Under the pieces are notes generated by a model. It was not told the origin of the DNA. It searched no databases and saw nothing but the letters and a program-made list of their open reading frames with translations. 64,000 nt of DNA, from the NCBI GenBank assembly GCA_034008185.1, contig CM067084.1, positions 13,039,385 through 13,103,384 of the forward strand, given 5' to 3'. The DNA comes from Gorsachius magnificus (taxonomy: Eukaryota > Chordata > Aves > Pelecaniformes > Ardeidae). This document shows, piece after piece, positions 12,005-25,800 of the stretch (its first letter is position 1; every line of letters starts with the position of its first letter). The translations under genes were made by a program, and so were the position numbers.

Positions 12005-14254
12005 CTGCAACGTCAACAAAAACAATACTGAAAAATAAGCTCTTTGGTCACCTACTACTTTAAAACAAATAAATATATCTCACCATGGAACATTTAATCA
12101 CCCAACAGTTCACTGACTTCAAGTTCTGCCCTTGACCTCAATTTCTGACCCAACCCTTGCAGCTGCAGTGTGCCAGCAATTGTAAAAGGTTTCGTGTCGC
12201 CCTTACTCATGCAATAGCACAATCTGACCCATTAGTTTTCTTCAAAGCATTCTGAGCGTGATGACACTCACTGCACTGTCATCTCCCGCAGTGACTTACA
12301 TCAACACGGAAGAGCAGAATGAGCTCTGTAGATTCTGCTGTGGAAAAATTGCACTTGTTTAACATTTTAATCAGAAGGAACACTGCTAGCATTTCACCCA
12401 CAAGCAACATTTTTAAGGTAAACAAACCCAATATCTTAAACAATTCTGCCACTGAAAAGTGTCGTCACTCCCTACCACATTGTAGTCAGTGCTGTATTCA
12501 CATTATACTAAGTAAGAACTACGTATCTATAAATGCAAACATGTAAGAGTTGTGTTATGCTTTTATTCATTTACAGGGTGCTCTGTAGTTTGTAAGACAC
12601 ACCCCCCCCACAACATCCTAAATTTCCTGAGCAACAATGATCCTCCACAGAAAAGGAGCAGGAAGAAGCAGAATTAATTCAGACTTAAATTAATAATGGG
12701 TCAAATTCTCCACCCTTCACTCGGTTTTTACTGAGCTCTCAGTCAAAATTCACACCGAAGCAGAGGGGTTTGGGGTATGGGAAGAGCTGAGGCCAGAGGA
12801 AGGTCCCAGTGGAGAATCAGGGACACTATGTGAGCTACTTAACGGCAGCAAAACCTATGCAAACCTGGGTCTGGCCTGCTCCAAAGGTCTGGGAAAAATG
12901 GGGTGGATGGGAACAGAGAGAAATTTTGCACATGAAAGGAGGTGAGGGAAGAGGCGTTGCGACTGCCAGAAAGGAAGTGAAAAACATGAAAACAGAAACA
13001 GTGAATCAGCAGAGCACTACACAGGAAAACTTTTATTTCAGAGTCTATTGCTAACCACAGAGAACCGCCTGTCCCAGAGAGACTGAGTTCACCCGCAGAG
13101 CCCGATGCTGCTCCCTCGACTCGGGTGGGAGGCTTTGTGGAGCATCATAAAAGAGCATCCCCAGGGACACAGCCAACAACGGCAATGATTTTTGTTTGAT
13201 AAAATCTGCCACCAATTCATTAAAAAGTGCTCCCCCATTCTGACCCCCAGCGCTGAAGGGCTCCTCCTGCTTTCTGTGGATATTGTCCAGCGTTATTGTA
13301 ACGGGAGCGAGCGGGGGCTCGCCGCCCTCTCGTGCCCACCGCCGACCAGGCTGCAATGGGAAAGCCTCTTCAGATAGCTGAGCACGTGTCGGCAAAAGGA
13401 GTTCTTCTGCCAGCCTGGCTTTACCCAAACGACTTCCAGAGAGTCAAGGAAAGGCCCGTGCGGTCACGTCTGTGCTGGGTGCTGCTGGGGAGAGCAAAGG
13501 TGTGTTCCCGCAGTCCTCACTTATGCGGCAACATTGATGAAGCCTGTACAGCAATTCTGGCCCTCCAAACACTTCTGCTTTCCTTTCCTACGCTTAGGTT
13601 AGCCCCAGACCATTGCCTTTAGCTGCGCGCTTTAGTTTTTCACTTGGAAGAAGTGAAGCATGCATGCAGCACGAGCATCCAGAACTTGCAGGCAGGATGC
13701 CCATGAAAGCAATAGCAAACTACAGTTTCTCTTGCCAGTACAGCACCTTTAGCTTCACAATTTACATCACTGAAGTGGTAGAACAGCATCCGTGATACTG
13801 TTTCTTTCATATATTCCTCAATTCTGACCCCTCCACCACCCAACATCCCCAGTACCAAACAGGACTAGGCACTAGCCCAGTTAATGGAGACATATTCTGG
13901 CCAGACTAGGCATGTGCTTTGGGAGGGGTATGCCCATCAGTCATTAAAACTCACCCTGCCCCTTTCACAAAGTTCACGCCAAAGGCAAATTACAGAGAAG
14001 AGCAATCCTGTCGCTCATTTGACAACCGAGTCTGGTCTGAATAGACTCATTGGCATGCTGAAGGAAATACCAGTTCATCCCAGTGTAGTTCTACTTCTAA
14101 TCAATTACAGGACAGTACAGAGCTTCAGTTAAACAAGCACAGACTAATTAAGAGATTTTGCTGCTATAAGCACTATTTGGTGGAGGCAGATGGGGAAAGA
14201 CTAGGGAGGGTAAAGATAAAAGCACTTTAAAAGCATTTACTTTTCATTTCATAC
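12005..14254 (-). other. SLC7A11 intron 4
   Basis: The donor is GTATGA and the acceptor GTTGCAG. A GC- and CpG-richer block spans about 13050-13530; the rest is AT-rich. No repeat or exon recognised. Confidence 0.85.
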
Positions 14255-14380
14255 CTTTAATTAGCTGGATAACTCCAGGGACTATAATTATCAGAATTGC
14301 TACAAGCTTGCAAAAGGTAAGGAATATCTGAATGCGGGCACTCCAGCTGACACTCGTGCTATTCAGGACCATCACCAGCG
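14255..14380 (-). CDS. SLC7A11: SLC7A11 exon 4 (residues 174-216)
   Basis: It encodes the end of helix 4, a short cytoplasmic link and helix 5: [19 protein letters not shown], then [20 protein letters not shown]. It is nearly identical to the human segment. Lys198, in FCKL, is the conserved helix-5 lysine of the transport core. The acceptor is a good pyrimidine tract ending CTTGCAG|CGCTG and the donor reads AAAG|GTATGA. The phase is two bases in and one base out, which matches exons 3 and 5. Confidence 0.96.
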
Positions 14381-17300
14381 CTGCAAGGGGAAAAAGAAAA
14401 GTCAGAAAGAAATACTCGTGCCACTGAAATCGCCACAAAACTCTCTGCCAGCAGAGAGGCCGCACACACAATAGATCCTAATGCATTAAAGGAAATACAC
14501 CCAGATAACCTTCTCCAGCTGCTGCCCTCCCACTTCTCACATTCCCCTTCCAGATGCTGCACGAAACGCTTGAGCTGAGCCCCTCTGTCTGACCTACTGC
14601 GCGGCCCATCCACCTCTCTGCTCTCTGCCTGGCTCCCTCCACACCAAATTACAGCTTCATTTACCCAGACTCATTAGCTGTTGGTAGACGATGGGCTGCA
14701 AAGACCCTGCCTTGGATAAAAGAAATTAATTGCCCAGCCCTTGTCACTCCAGGTTTCTGTATCAGGGTCGGTTTGAGTAGAGATTTGCATTTTCAGAAAA
14801 CAATAACAATTAATAATAATGTTCAGCTTTCAGGCCCCACATAAATTCGTCACTCACTCCCTTATTCACCCCTGCTCCTCTTTTCCACTCGACCACTCAT
14901 CCTTTACAGGCATCCCACTGGAGATGCAGAAAGGCCAGAGTGCCAGTAACATCCCCATCCTTGTTGAGAATTGGTGAAGAAAGAGAGGCCTTTTCCTCTC
15001 AAAAACAAAGCCCAGGTCTGTGCCTCACCAACACATGATAAGGGAGGTAAGTGAGAAGGGCTTTTATGTCCTGCCTGCTCAGCTCGCATCTCCTGCTGGG
15101 TCAGGGAGAGCATCTTCTGGCCTTTTCTACAGCACTGACTGACAGGAGGACAGTAGGTCTTATCACTGGAGTGCCAGTTATCCTGGCTTATTTAAACAAT
15201 TACCCTGGCAAAACAGAATCAATAAAGGATTTTAGCTATTAAAAAAAAAAATTACCTAAAGAACGGAAAATGCAAGTCACCTCGCTAGATCAAAGGTCCC
15301 TTTCCCCCTCCACTGCAGCAAAAGGCGGACAAGACTGCTCACTCATCTTCTCTTCCTCGCCATCGCACAGAGCTAATGAATCAGCTCCTCGTTACAGTCC
15401 TCCCGCACCTCAAACTCTCTCAAGAGCACCGGTTTGCCTGTATCATCAGCCATATCACACAACTTGGGATGCATAAAACCTCCCGCCAGGGTCTGGGAGC
15501 TAGCTTGTATGAGCTAGCATTGTAAATCTGGCAAAGCACGAGCTTTCTGGCAGCAAAACCCACTGATTTATCCCAAATCTTTTATACAGATTCTGTTCAG
15601 CAGCAAGGCCAAAAAATATATCATAAAAAATTCTTCTCAGTTTAAACCAAAAGTAGCTTTGGTTTAATGGAAAAGGGAGAAAATTCCAAATAATTTGGGT
15701 TTCAATGTATTCTTTTAGACATTTTTAATAAAATAAATATTCCAGAAAAAATATAAGTAGTATTTTTTGGAATCTTCATTTGGGAAAGAGAGGGCCCCGC
15801 TCTCAATTTACCAAAGTCAACATAAACTCACAACATCACTTAATGTGAATTTTTCACCAAAAAAAGATATTAAAGGCTAAAATGTTTTTCCAGTTCTGTA
15901 TTTCACCATATTTCAGAACTCAGGCGTTCTTTGCTAAGTCATAAAGAAATCACTTGGACTTCTGCAAAGTATTGCTTGAGATCCAAATACTTTTTTTTTT
16001 TTGCTTTATTACTTCTGTGTATACCTATACTTGGCAGGAAACAGAAAATTCCAGGGGCCTGATTCATTACTCTCTTGTCCCAGTACTACCCTGACATATC
16101 TTCACTTGTTTAAATGTTGAAAGATCCCTTTAGGCTGCTGCTGAATATCAGTGCTGATTGAGGCTCCCCCTCTTTTCCTAGGGCTTGATTACCAGGAAGG
16201 TTAACAACTGTCATTTAAGCAAGATATATTTAAAATATTCATTTGACCAACAGTGTTTAAGCTATAAAGAAACTCCAGTGCCATAAACAAGCATTGGCTT
16301 ATTTCAAATTTCCTAGAAAGTTCAGGATATCATACTTTTCCTTCCCAGAAGGCGAAGCCTAGGCAGGGACTAGGCCACAAGAAAATGTCAAGGAAGAGTT
16401 TTATGTGTAAGAAAGCACCTGCAATTTGACATCCAGCTCATTCAGAGTTCAAGCTGCCTGCAGCAATCAGTTTGTTACCTTACCCGGGTCAGAACAGGTA
16501 ACGTGAGCATCCTCCCTGCAGAGTCCTAACGCATCAGCTGCACCTTCCGGATACAGCTGTGAGAACATCACCGGGTGGCAGACTAGTATGAACACTGATG
16601 TCAGCTCACACGCAAACTCGTAGCCTTCCCTGCTGGCCAGCCACACACAAATCATGAGCCCCAGATCTGTAGAAGAGCTACAGTGGCTTGAAAGAAAAAA
16701 AAAAATGCAGGCTGGTATTTCCATGAAGGCAGCCTGCTTGTGAGCAGCGTTAAAACCTTCTCCATCTCCAGCTGCGAGATCAAGCCAGCCAAACGTTTCA
16801 TCTGAGGGTTCCTAATCAAATAGCAAAAGCAAAACGGACACTGCAAGCACCTTCATTTAGCCAGGAAGCTGAAGGGATGCTACACCTGCAGTCAGCGCAC
16901 TGCGCGTGCCATTAGTTTTGGAGGTCCTCTGTAAGAGTAAGTCCCTTGCAGAGCTGGACAACCACGCAAGTATAGCAGGTCAGGTTGCAGGGCTGAGCCT
17001 TAAGTATTTAGAAGATTTGAGGCCAGTTTGGTATTTTTTGGAATTTCATTTTATTGGACTTAATAGGCTATAAGAACTCACAGTCGTCTTATAATATTTA
17101 GTTCTACGTGCGTAACAGACATGTGGGGATGTGGGGCTTACACTGCTATCGCGTACCAGCATCACCCTGGTTGTGTTAGCAACTGCGTCGTGAAAGGCAA
17201 CGGAAAAGAGGAGTCATGAAGAAAGCTGCTAAAGAGCAGGGAACGAATATAACAAATGTGCCAGGATTCAAGAAGGAAATTATATCTTGGGACTATGGTC

Positions 17301-19698
17301 GTTATTCAACACCTCTCTTCCGTGAATTCCATCTCCTTATGGAGATACTTCAGGAAACTGATTGCAGACACTTTGATACAGGATCACAGCAAAGATCAGA
17401 AGGAAGCAGTGACTCCCCAGACAAAAGGACAGGGAAAGGAGGACTCGTCTCTAACTTTGTTAACTAAAAGTCAGGCATCTAGTGTGGCTGCATCCTCAAT
17501 GAAGAGAGAGTTACCTCCAGAGGATGAATAACAACACATCTTTCAGATGCCTACCTCGGATGAGATGAGTTGCCTTCAGGAAGTGTCTCTTTCCCTCTTT
17601 CTCTGCTAACTCCATGGGGAACATACGCAATTACCCTAAACTAAACACCTAACTAAAAGCAAGATGAATCCTAACCGAGAGCAGTATGGAGGGAGAACAA
17701 AACGGGGTTCATGAACAATCAAACACAACGGTAACACCGATCGTGTTCCTTTTCACAACCTCTTCCCTTCACGCAGCCACAGCTATAGATGGATAACAAA
17801 ATCTAACAGGAGAAGCAGCAGTGAGCATTACATCCTGGCCTACTTTTCAAGAATATATGTACCAATGCCTCAGCAGGAAACCAAGGAAACTGCCCTCCCC
17901 TAACTTGTCAGGCTTTTAGGGTCAAGGCATTCACACAAAGCAAAAAAATACCCTCAATTTGCAGATCCTAATGCAGCAATTAAAACTCAGTCACAGGAGG
18001 CACAAAAGCACCCGCCAGAACAGCTTTTGCTATCCCTGCAAGCCAAGAGATGTCTTCATTTAAACTGCTTGTCTGAAAACTGTCAGCAGTAGAGAGCGAT
18101 GCCTGTAACATCTGCCATGATGGTGGGGGGGGGGGAACCCAACTAACTATAGACTCACATACACACTAAATTTATTCCAGTAAAGCTTTGGGCTGGAGTA
18201 TTTGCCAGCAAGCACTGATAGATCTGTACAGCTGACCTGGGTTTTCAAACATAGTATTGCCTCTAACAGCCAGAGCTTGGGGTATTTAAGGTTTTTTGGC
18301 ATACCTCCAAAAAGGGGGGGAATTTCTACATTATTGAGGCATAAAATGCCAAAAATACGCATGAATGAGCGTAAAAACTTTAAAAACATGTGCGAGTTGG
18401 TAACCTGCTTTCAGTCTCACGGTTTTTAATAGCTGAAACCTGTTTATCTGCTTTCTGATATGGAGGCCAAGTGAAGAGATTAGAATAGGCTCAGCCAAGA
18501 TTGCATATCTATTCAGGCTACACATTAATGGCACAGTTCAATGCCTTTGCGCAGTATAATTTACCCTTTCCTATTACCAATATATTTAAGATTACCATTA
18601 GGAGAAGAATTAAAAGATACAAATAAAGCAATCTATGAATATAGGTGGGTTTTGCACTATCACTATGCTTTGCAATATGATGTTTCTTCATTGGAAGAAA
18701 CAATAAATATGGAGTCTTCCACTTAAAGAGAGAAATTAATTTTTAACTCTTTCTCCTAAAAAGACTATTTTCAGCATCAGAAAAAAAGGTGGACAGCTTC
18801 CCTTCTGCTTTGCGTCCAACTCGAGCCAAGCTGGGCATTTAGAAGGGCTCATCTCCTCTTTGCATTTTCTTCAGCTGTCCTTCCCTATACTGAGGCACAT
18901 CCAGGTTCTCTCTCCTTTACCTGGCCACTTATTTTCATAAAAATTGTAGTAATTAGTAATAACTTTGAGATATCTGCTCTTCTCTCAGGTACAGTTCAAT
19001 TGACTGAGTTTAGAAAAATTTTAGGGCAGACTGACAGACTGAGATACAGATATCTAGTATTTGCCTAGGTTTTTCTCCTCGTGGAGACTCGCTTAAGAAA
19101 TACCAAGTGAATTAAAGTGATTTCTAACTTTGAAAAGAATAGGCAGCCTTTGCTTCAGAGGTTCAGAAAGCTGGGGTATCTGAAGAAAACCTCCACACAA
19201 GCATCCTTCTATTTACTGAGCCATTGAAATGTTTGGACTTTTTGGTTGGTTGTTTTTATTATTTTTTATTTTTTTTTAAATGAAAGCCCCATGTTGTGGA
19301 ATAGAAAATTTGTTTCTACAGATTGTTCAAAATTGCTCAGAACAGATGTGATTTTGAGGGGAACTTTGTGCCCAGCACGTTTGGTTTTTTTTTTCCTCCA
19401 AATAATAAACCAGGATTGAAGGGGTTTTTAGAGGTCACCATTGCCAGTAGTTCGATTTTAGCTCTCATCTGATCTACACCTTCTCTGCAGCACCATCGTT
19501 CCTTTTTCACCACAGAGGCACTGGGGTGGAATGCTGGGGAGCAGAACGGGCGGTGGCCCCTCTACGAGCAGTACTTGTCTGCAGCTGGTAAAGGAGCAAC
19601 AGTATTTGCCGCTCCCCATCATAATCCTGGATGCATCCATCTCAGGCAACCTTTTAATAATAGGCTTAAATTGCAGGAAAGGAGGTTTGGGTGGGGGA

Positions 19699-19718
19699 AA
19701 AAAAAAAAAAAAAAAAAG
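19699..19718. repeat. Poly(A) tract in intron 3
   Basis: Simple homopolymer following GGTTTGGGTGGGGG. No sign of a retrocopy. Confidence 0.85.
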
Positions 19719-20333
19719 AGAAAAGCTGTCATGTGACAAGGATAGAAAAAAATCGGGCTACAGTATTAGGTGAGGCTTTAGAAACTCCCTCATTGGAGGC
19801 TTTAAGACCAGTTTAGTTGAGCATCTGTCAGAAATTGTTTAGCTACGCTGATTGTGTTTGGAGGCAGGGGATCACCTGGAGATATTTCAAAATCTCTTCC
19901 TTCCCTTCCTAGTATGGCCAGAAATGGCAAAGTACAACTACAGAAGAAAGTCTCGCCCAAGGACAGAGTTTAACGGTGCTTCCCACTATGTTTCCCCCCG
20001 CCCTGTGCAATGCAGACAGATACGCAGGGAGCGCTCCGTCACCAGGCACAGAGGGGAGGAGGGACCAGCAGCGGACAAGGCGACAAAAGGCACATCAGTT
20101 CACTTTCTGATTAACTTAAAATTTTCAGTGGCAGCAAACGCTATCTTTGGCACTATTAAGGTAGATTATAAGATCTCCAGGGCTCCAATGTGTCTGTTCA
20201 GCTCAAGGCCACCTTAATCTTACCTATCACTCTGCCTATGCGTAGAATACACAGCATTCATAAAACTACCACCACAACAGCTAATTCTTACCATACAAGA
20301 GTAACAGTCATCCACACTGGGATCCCTGAGTTT

Positions 20334-20979
20334 AATCACAGAATCACAAAATCATTTAGGTTGGAAAAGACCTTTAAGATCATCAAGTCCAACCACTAAC
20401 CTAACCCTGCCATCCCACCACTAAACCATGTCCCTAAGCACCTCGTCTGCCCAGCTTTTAAATACCTCCAGGGATGGGGACTCCACCACCTCCCTGGGCA
20501 GCCCATTCCAATGCTTGACAACCCTTTCCGTGAAAAAAATTTTCCTAATGTCCAACCTAAAACTGCCCTTGTGCAACTTGAGGCCATTTCCCCTCATCCC
20601 ATCGCCCATTACCAGGGAGAAGAGGCCGACCCCCACCTCCCCCCCCCGGAGTTGAGAGGGCGATAAGGTCTCCCCTCAGCCTCCTCTTCTCCAGGCTGAG
20701 CACCCCCAGCTCCCTCAGCCGCTCCCCATCAGCCTTGTGCTCCAGACCCCTCAACCAGCTTCCTTGCTCTCCTCTGGACATGCTCCAGCCCCTCAATGTC
20801 CTTCCTGTAGTGAGTGGCCCAAAACACAGGATTCAAGGTGCAGCCTCACCAGTGCCCAGTACAGGGGGAGGATGACTCCCCTGGTCCTGCTGGCCACACT
20901 ATTCCTGATACAAGCCAGGATGCTGTTGGCCACCTTGGCCACCTGGGCACACTGCTGGCTCATACTCAGCCAGCTGTCA
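20334..20979 (-). mobile_element. CR1 LINE fragment, 5'-truncated, in intron 3
   Basis: The plus strand shows the reverse complement of the CR1 3' half, so the element's sense strand is minus, the same as SLC7A11. The 3' terminus is the degenerate AATCACAGAATCACAAAATC repeat at 20334, followed by TTAGGTTGGAAAAGACC. Blocks encoding the end of the reverse-transcriptase ORF ([31 protein letters not shown]) are visible but interrupted by shifts. The homology ends near CAGCTGTC at 20978. No target duplication is evident. It is very similar to the copy at 46.2 kb. Confidence 0.95.
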
Positions 20980-22760
20980 AGTGTAGCACATGATCAAAAA
21001 CTACTACAAATGAAACTCTGCTGTAGAGCATCCTGCAAAGAATGAAGATAAAGCCTCAGTCTGACACACCGCTGTTTTCCTCAGCATTGTCCCATTCGCC
21101 ATTACAAACTTTCTACAAGAATCCCTTATTTTCAGCGAAACGACAGCTCATCCTACCTGCGCTGCACAGACCCGCGCTTACCGTAGGAGCAGCCTGCTGT
21201 GAACCCCTCTCTCCCTTTAGGCTGTAATTATTTCAGCGTAACTCCACCCCCCCCCCGCAATGCTACTTCTTTGTTTAATTACTTTGCAAAGCTCTGGCTT
21301 ATCACACAGATTTTCAATTAAATTAAAAGCAATAAAAACCTATTTCAAATTGTTCTCGTATTGTGCTTGAATCACATGCACTTAACAAAATGCTTTGATG
21401 GAGCCCTCGCTTAACATTCCTTCTGTCTCTGTGACCTTGAAGTTACTGAACATCTGTTTCACCCTTATCTTGCACTGAAATATTTTGCTATAAAAAGTCA
21501 TTGACCTCAAAATTCAAGCCCTTAATTCAATTATTCCTGTGAAACCTATAGTTTGTGCATAATTAAGTTAGAAAGAAATGCGGTCACATAGTGATTTTTT
21601 TAACATTCCTGGCAGAAGGGAACTCTTAGCAAGAGAGCTCCTATAAAAAGCCACAGTAACCTGGGGACTGGAAACTTCAGCATCAATTGAATTCCCCACC
21701 CCGAGGAAAGAAAAAGGCAGCTGAACCTATTATTGTGCAAAACTGAAGGGGTCTCCTGTGTGCCTTTGATCATTTTGCACATCTTAATTCCTTTTTCCGG
21801 TCCTTTTGTTTCCGACATGTGCACTGACCAAACTGAAAGGAACAATCTGTTACTAATTACTCAGGTCTATGCTGTGCTCTCCTCCCAGCGCAGCTGAATG
21901 TGGACACGGGCACACATGTGCCGGGAGCATCATCACCAGCGGCCGGACAGAACTGGAAAGGAGCCTCCAGCACCAGAGGCACACGTCTCCAGCGTCCCCT
22001 TCACATCACACTTTGTGCCTCTCCGTTCCAGGCAGCCTCCTGCGCCAGCCCAGGTATGCTGTCAAGCTCCTGGTCTCAGGGCAGCCTCCCTCCTTCCACT
22101 TCTGTTGGTTCTCTGTAGCCCGAAACAGTCCCTTTTACATTAATTGCAAAGTTGCAAGAGTTAGACAAGCTGCTGGTAACAGAGATGCTTCTTCACCAAG
22201 CTGTATGCCCTGCTCCCAAAGTCATCCGTTGGGTTCCTGCTTCCTGAACCGCAAGAGCCTCAATAAATTTTATCACTATGAAGGACAGAGTGGGAGACTA
22301 GGGAAGATGATCTCATGTTGCCTGTGCTCCACTCAGGAGAACTACATTTCTTCATGGCATCATACTTGGCACTCGATTGCCTCCTAAAACAGAGGTAGAG
22401 CAAAGCACTTAAAATCAGGTAATCATTCTTCCATATCTCTGGCAGTGGTTCACCATCTCTTAGGGACTGAAATTGCTTCCACAAAAGTAATGAGAGTTCT
22501 GCCATTAATTCAAGTGGCAACAGAATCAGCCTTGGCAATAGATTTTCCCTGCCATTAATAAAGTCTGCTATTCTTTTTACTACGGCGTATGCTCACAAAC
22601 ACACATACCCAGGCAAAAAGTCACGCTGATGCCCTTGACATCAGACACACAGTCATTTCGTAATGATTCACATCAAACAACTACCTGTTCAGTGTGCACT
22701 TGCTTGTCTTCAATTTACATCATTTTTACCCTTCCTTGAAATCTAAAATTGGATACTTAC

Positions 22761-22876
22761 TGATGCCAACAGCTGTAATAAGTTTAATCGCAAGTTCTGG
22801 GATTTCACACTGCATAAAGAAAGGTTCCAAAATGTAACGTCCAAATGCCAGCGATATCACTGCTGTGGCAGCAGGG
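22761..22876 (-). CDS. SLC7A11: SLC7A11 exon 3 (residues 135-174)
   Basis: It encodes the rest of helix 3, an extracellular loop and the start of helix 4: [20 protein letters not shown], then [18 protein letters not shown]. Cys158 in [10 protein letters not shown] is at the same position as the human cysteine that forms the disulfide with SLC3A2, so heavy-chain pairing is expected to be kept. The acceptor follows a long T-rich tract and reads TCTAG|CCCTG. The donor is TCA|GTAAGT. The first base completes the Arg135 codon and the last base begins Thr174. Confidence 0.96.
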
Positions 22877-25800
22877 CTAGAGTAAAAACAACAACAAAAA
22901 TCACAAAATTAATCTGCAGAAGTACATAGACAATATTCTTACGGGATCATGCTGTAACTTTTACTATCACAGAACTGTGAACCGTACTTAATTTTGGTGC
23001 CTGCTTGTAACTGCGCTGCCGTGTACCATGATTTCTGACTGTAGCAGGAAACCACGAGCAGCTTAGCTGTGCTCAGCAGTTCTGATCTTCACAGCAACGC
23101 TTCTTACCAGGATTGCTCTTACAACTTCCATGTTGCAAAGCAGCCGTAAACAGAAAGAAAAGGTAGCAATAGAAATCTCCATTCACTTGCTTGAAGTGAA
23201 CATGGCCAGAATTAGATTACATGGGCAAAACCATGAGCAAAAGTTGTTGAGGACTGAATTTTAGCGGCCAGGTATCTCCCACCCCTCAGAGGCACAAGCA
23301 AATTAATTTCAACCAATTCTGCTTTACTGAGTATTCAAAATCAACCCAAGTCCATTGTTAAAATCTGAGACAATGCAAAAAAATGAATGAAAATGGGACT
23401 TCCTAAAATGCAGACAGCTTGTTCCTTTTATTGACTAACGACTTCCTAGCACTGCAAGCGAGAGCAAAAAATCCTGGAAGTACAGAAAGCACCTACCATG
23501 AAACAGAGAAATGTGGAGAAAGGCAGGCATGCAGTTGCTGCATTTACAAATTTGAAATACTCGTGTTATTCCTACAGCCTCTCTCCTTGAGACAAGCTAA
23601 ATATTTACCAGACTTAGCACTGACACATATTAACAGCAAATTACCCTGGGCTTCAGATCAGACACTGTCTCTGCACGTTCCAGTTCCAGTGGGCTGTTCA
23701 CATTTGGTTTGCAGGGACATTCCCCCTTCTTAGGAGAGCTGGTGGCACCTGTGCTTCACCACACTCAATTCTGCCTCCAAGGATTTCTGAGTTAAATAAG
23801 CCTCCATGCAAATTTCTTGCAGGGAAAAAAAAATCTACAGCATTTAATAAAACAATGCCTCGCCTTACAGAATTTGAATAAAAATATAGTTGCTTAAAAA
23901 CATTATGGAACAGTGTAAAAGTTCTGCAGAGAAGTTTTTATTCTCCATCGAACGATAAAAGAATTTTCCGCAAGAGACTTTCGCCCTGAGAACAAAACCC
24001 ACTTTCTTTGCATCATGACTCAACCACAATGTCACATGTTGTGTCGGACCAGACTGCAGAGGGGCTCGGAACAGAAGTACCTTCCTCAGAAAGTTTCTGC
24101 GTGGGCAAGCGAGGGCGACGGCTCGCGCGTCCCCCACGCATGAGGACTCTTCCTTTCACCAGCCAACAATTGGCCTTGCGACTTTTGCCTTCATGCAGGG
24201 ACCGAATATCCTCTGCACTGGATTTATGCATACATTTACTGACTTCACCTCGGTGCAATATTTCTAATTTAGGTGAGAGGATCACCAAGCTTCTGGCTTT
24301 TAAATACTGCAGCCTGCCAAAAGTAGATTGAAGTGTCCTAGGTCAGATGAAAGGTAAGATCTTTGGAGCTTTCCCAGACTTTTTTCCTTGGTCCCAGCTC
24401 CTTTTTCCAGAATGTAGATTTTTCCCTCCTGTTTTAAGAAAGGCCTTTTTAAAGAGGCAGTCGCTGCTATCCACATCACTATGTTTTAAAAAACATAGCT
24501 GCTAAATTATACCTCTGATAACTAGCTGTCTCTCTCCTAGACACATGTCTGGGGGGGGATGCTACTGGCAATGTTGTCAATCAATGGAGGGGGAGGTTGA
24601 AGGAACGGGGCATCTTCCTTTTGACTGCAATCCTAAGGACAGACTGGCAGCCCCCTGATAGCTGCATGCTGAGGAGAGGACAGAAAGCAGCAGATCAGCA
24701 GCTTTCATGGAAGGGCAAGGAGGGCAAAAAGCCACCGGGAAAGGAGGAGGAGGTCTGGTGCCCCAGCACACACCACGGGTGAGTGAATCACTTCCCTGGC
24801 AGCACGCTCTCACCCTACCTGTGTTTAGCAACCACCATCATTAAACACTACAGACAATGCATTCACACATCCGTCTTCACTTGTTTGAAAGCTTTTATTG
24901 GTTTGGGGTTTAGGGTTTTTTTTAATTATTATTATTTAAAGGTATGTAATATACCCGCAACCTGACTTTTGAGGAGTAAAAAAGTTGCTACTTCTACTGG
25001 CTGAGGGGCAATGCACTGTAAGGCACTTCTAAACAGCAGATGATGCTGGCACCATTTAATCGGTATATGGGCAGAATTTAAGTGTGTCCTAGACTGTAAA
25101 ATAGTAGCTGAAAAGGTACACGACAAAAGGAAATGTTTATTTTGGTTGCGGCTGCTGCACCAGCCCGTGGGTGTGATAATCCTGGCCACCTTTCAGAGGA
25201 AGAAACAGCTTAGCTGAGAACTCTGTGTGTGCAACTTCACCTACCGAAGAAAAAAAAACTAGGTACATATTAGGTCTCAACTTCTTTGATAGCAGCACCC
25301 AATTAGTTTACCAATAGAGGAGTCGGATATAAAAGTCTACACAGAGTTTTGGCAGTGCTGCTCTGATCATCGCAAGTTATAACAAGTACGGCTCCCTCGC
25401 TGCCTCTCAGATTTGATGATTAAAGACTCCACTGATGTTCCTTCCCATGCAAGATGATTGTTTTCTGGGTGTGGAGCAGATCACGATGAGTAAGAGTGTT
25501 TTCATGACACTCCTGGGACACTGTCATATGTAAAAACATAATAATTTTGCGAGGAGAGGAATTTTAGAAGCCTGGTTTCTTGTGGGTATTTGTGCTTAGG
25601 TTAATAAGGCCCCCCTGCCTAGTAAGGTGCAGGTTAAGAAGGGGATGTCTAACACTGTCGTCTGTTGATTCTGGGATGTGCAATGATATTGCTGCGTTCA
25701 CAACACGTTTCTCACCACAAAAACACAGACCTCTTTCCTCTGTCTGGTTTTCCGTTTCAGCAAAAAGTTCATATGGTTAAGACATCTGCTCTTTCACCAC

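Larger units (their letters stand above)
14381..22760 (-). other. SLC7A11 intron 3
   Basis: This is the largest complete intron here. It contains a 5'-truncated CR1 at 20334-20979, a G run near 18123-18134, A and T runs (15991-16002, 19699-19718) and otherwise unremarkable AT-rich sequence. Several open frames, including a 172-codon frame at 21869-22387, match nothing I recognise. Confidence 0.85.

Noticed and set aside
17216..17531. Two overlapping plus-strand frames of 83 and 91 codons
   Set aside because: No family resemblance, antisense within intron 3, and no transcript signals.
20396..20796. Multiple short frames near 20.5 kb
   Set aside because: All are broken pieces of the CR1 element in intron 3.
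21869..22387. 172-codon plus-strand frame, the longest in the window
   Set aside because: It lies in SLC7A11 intron 3 on the opposite strand. Its composition is unstructured, overlapping frames are also open, and no domain or splice context supports it.
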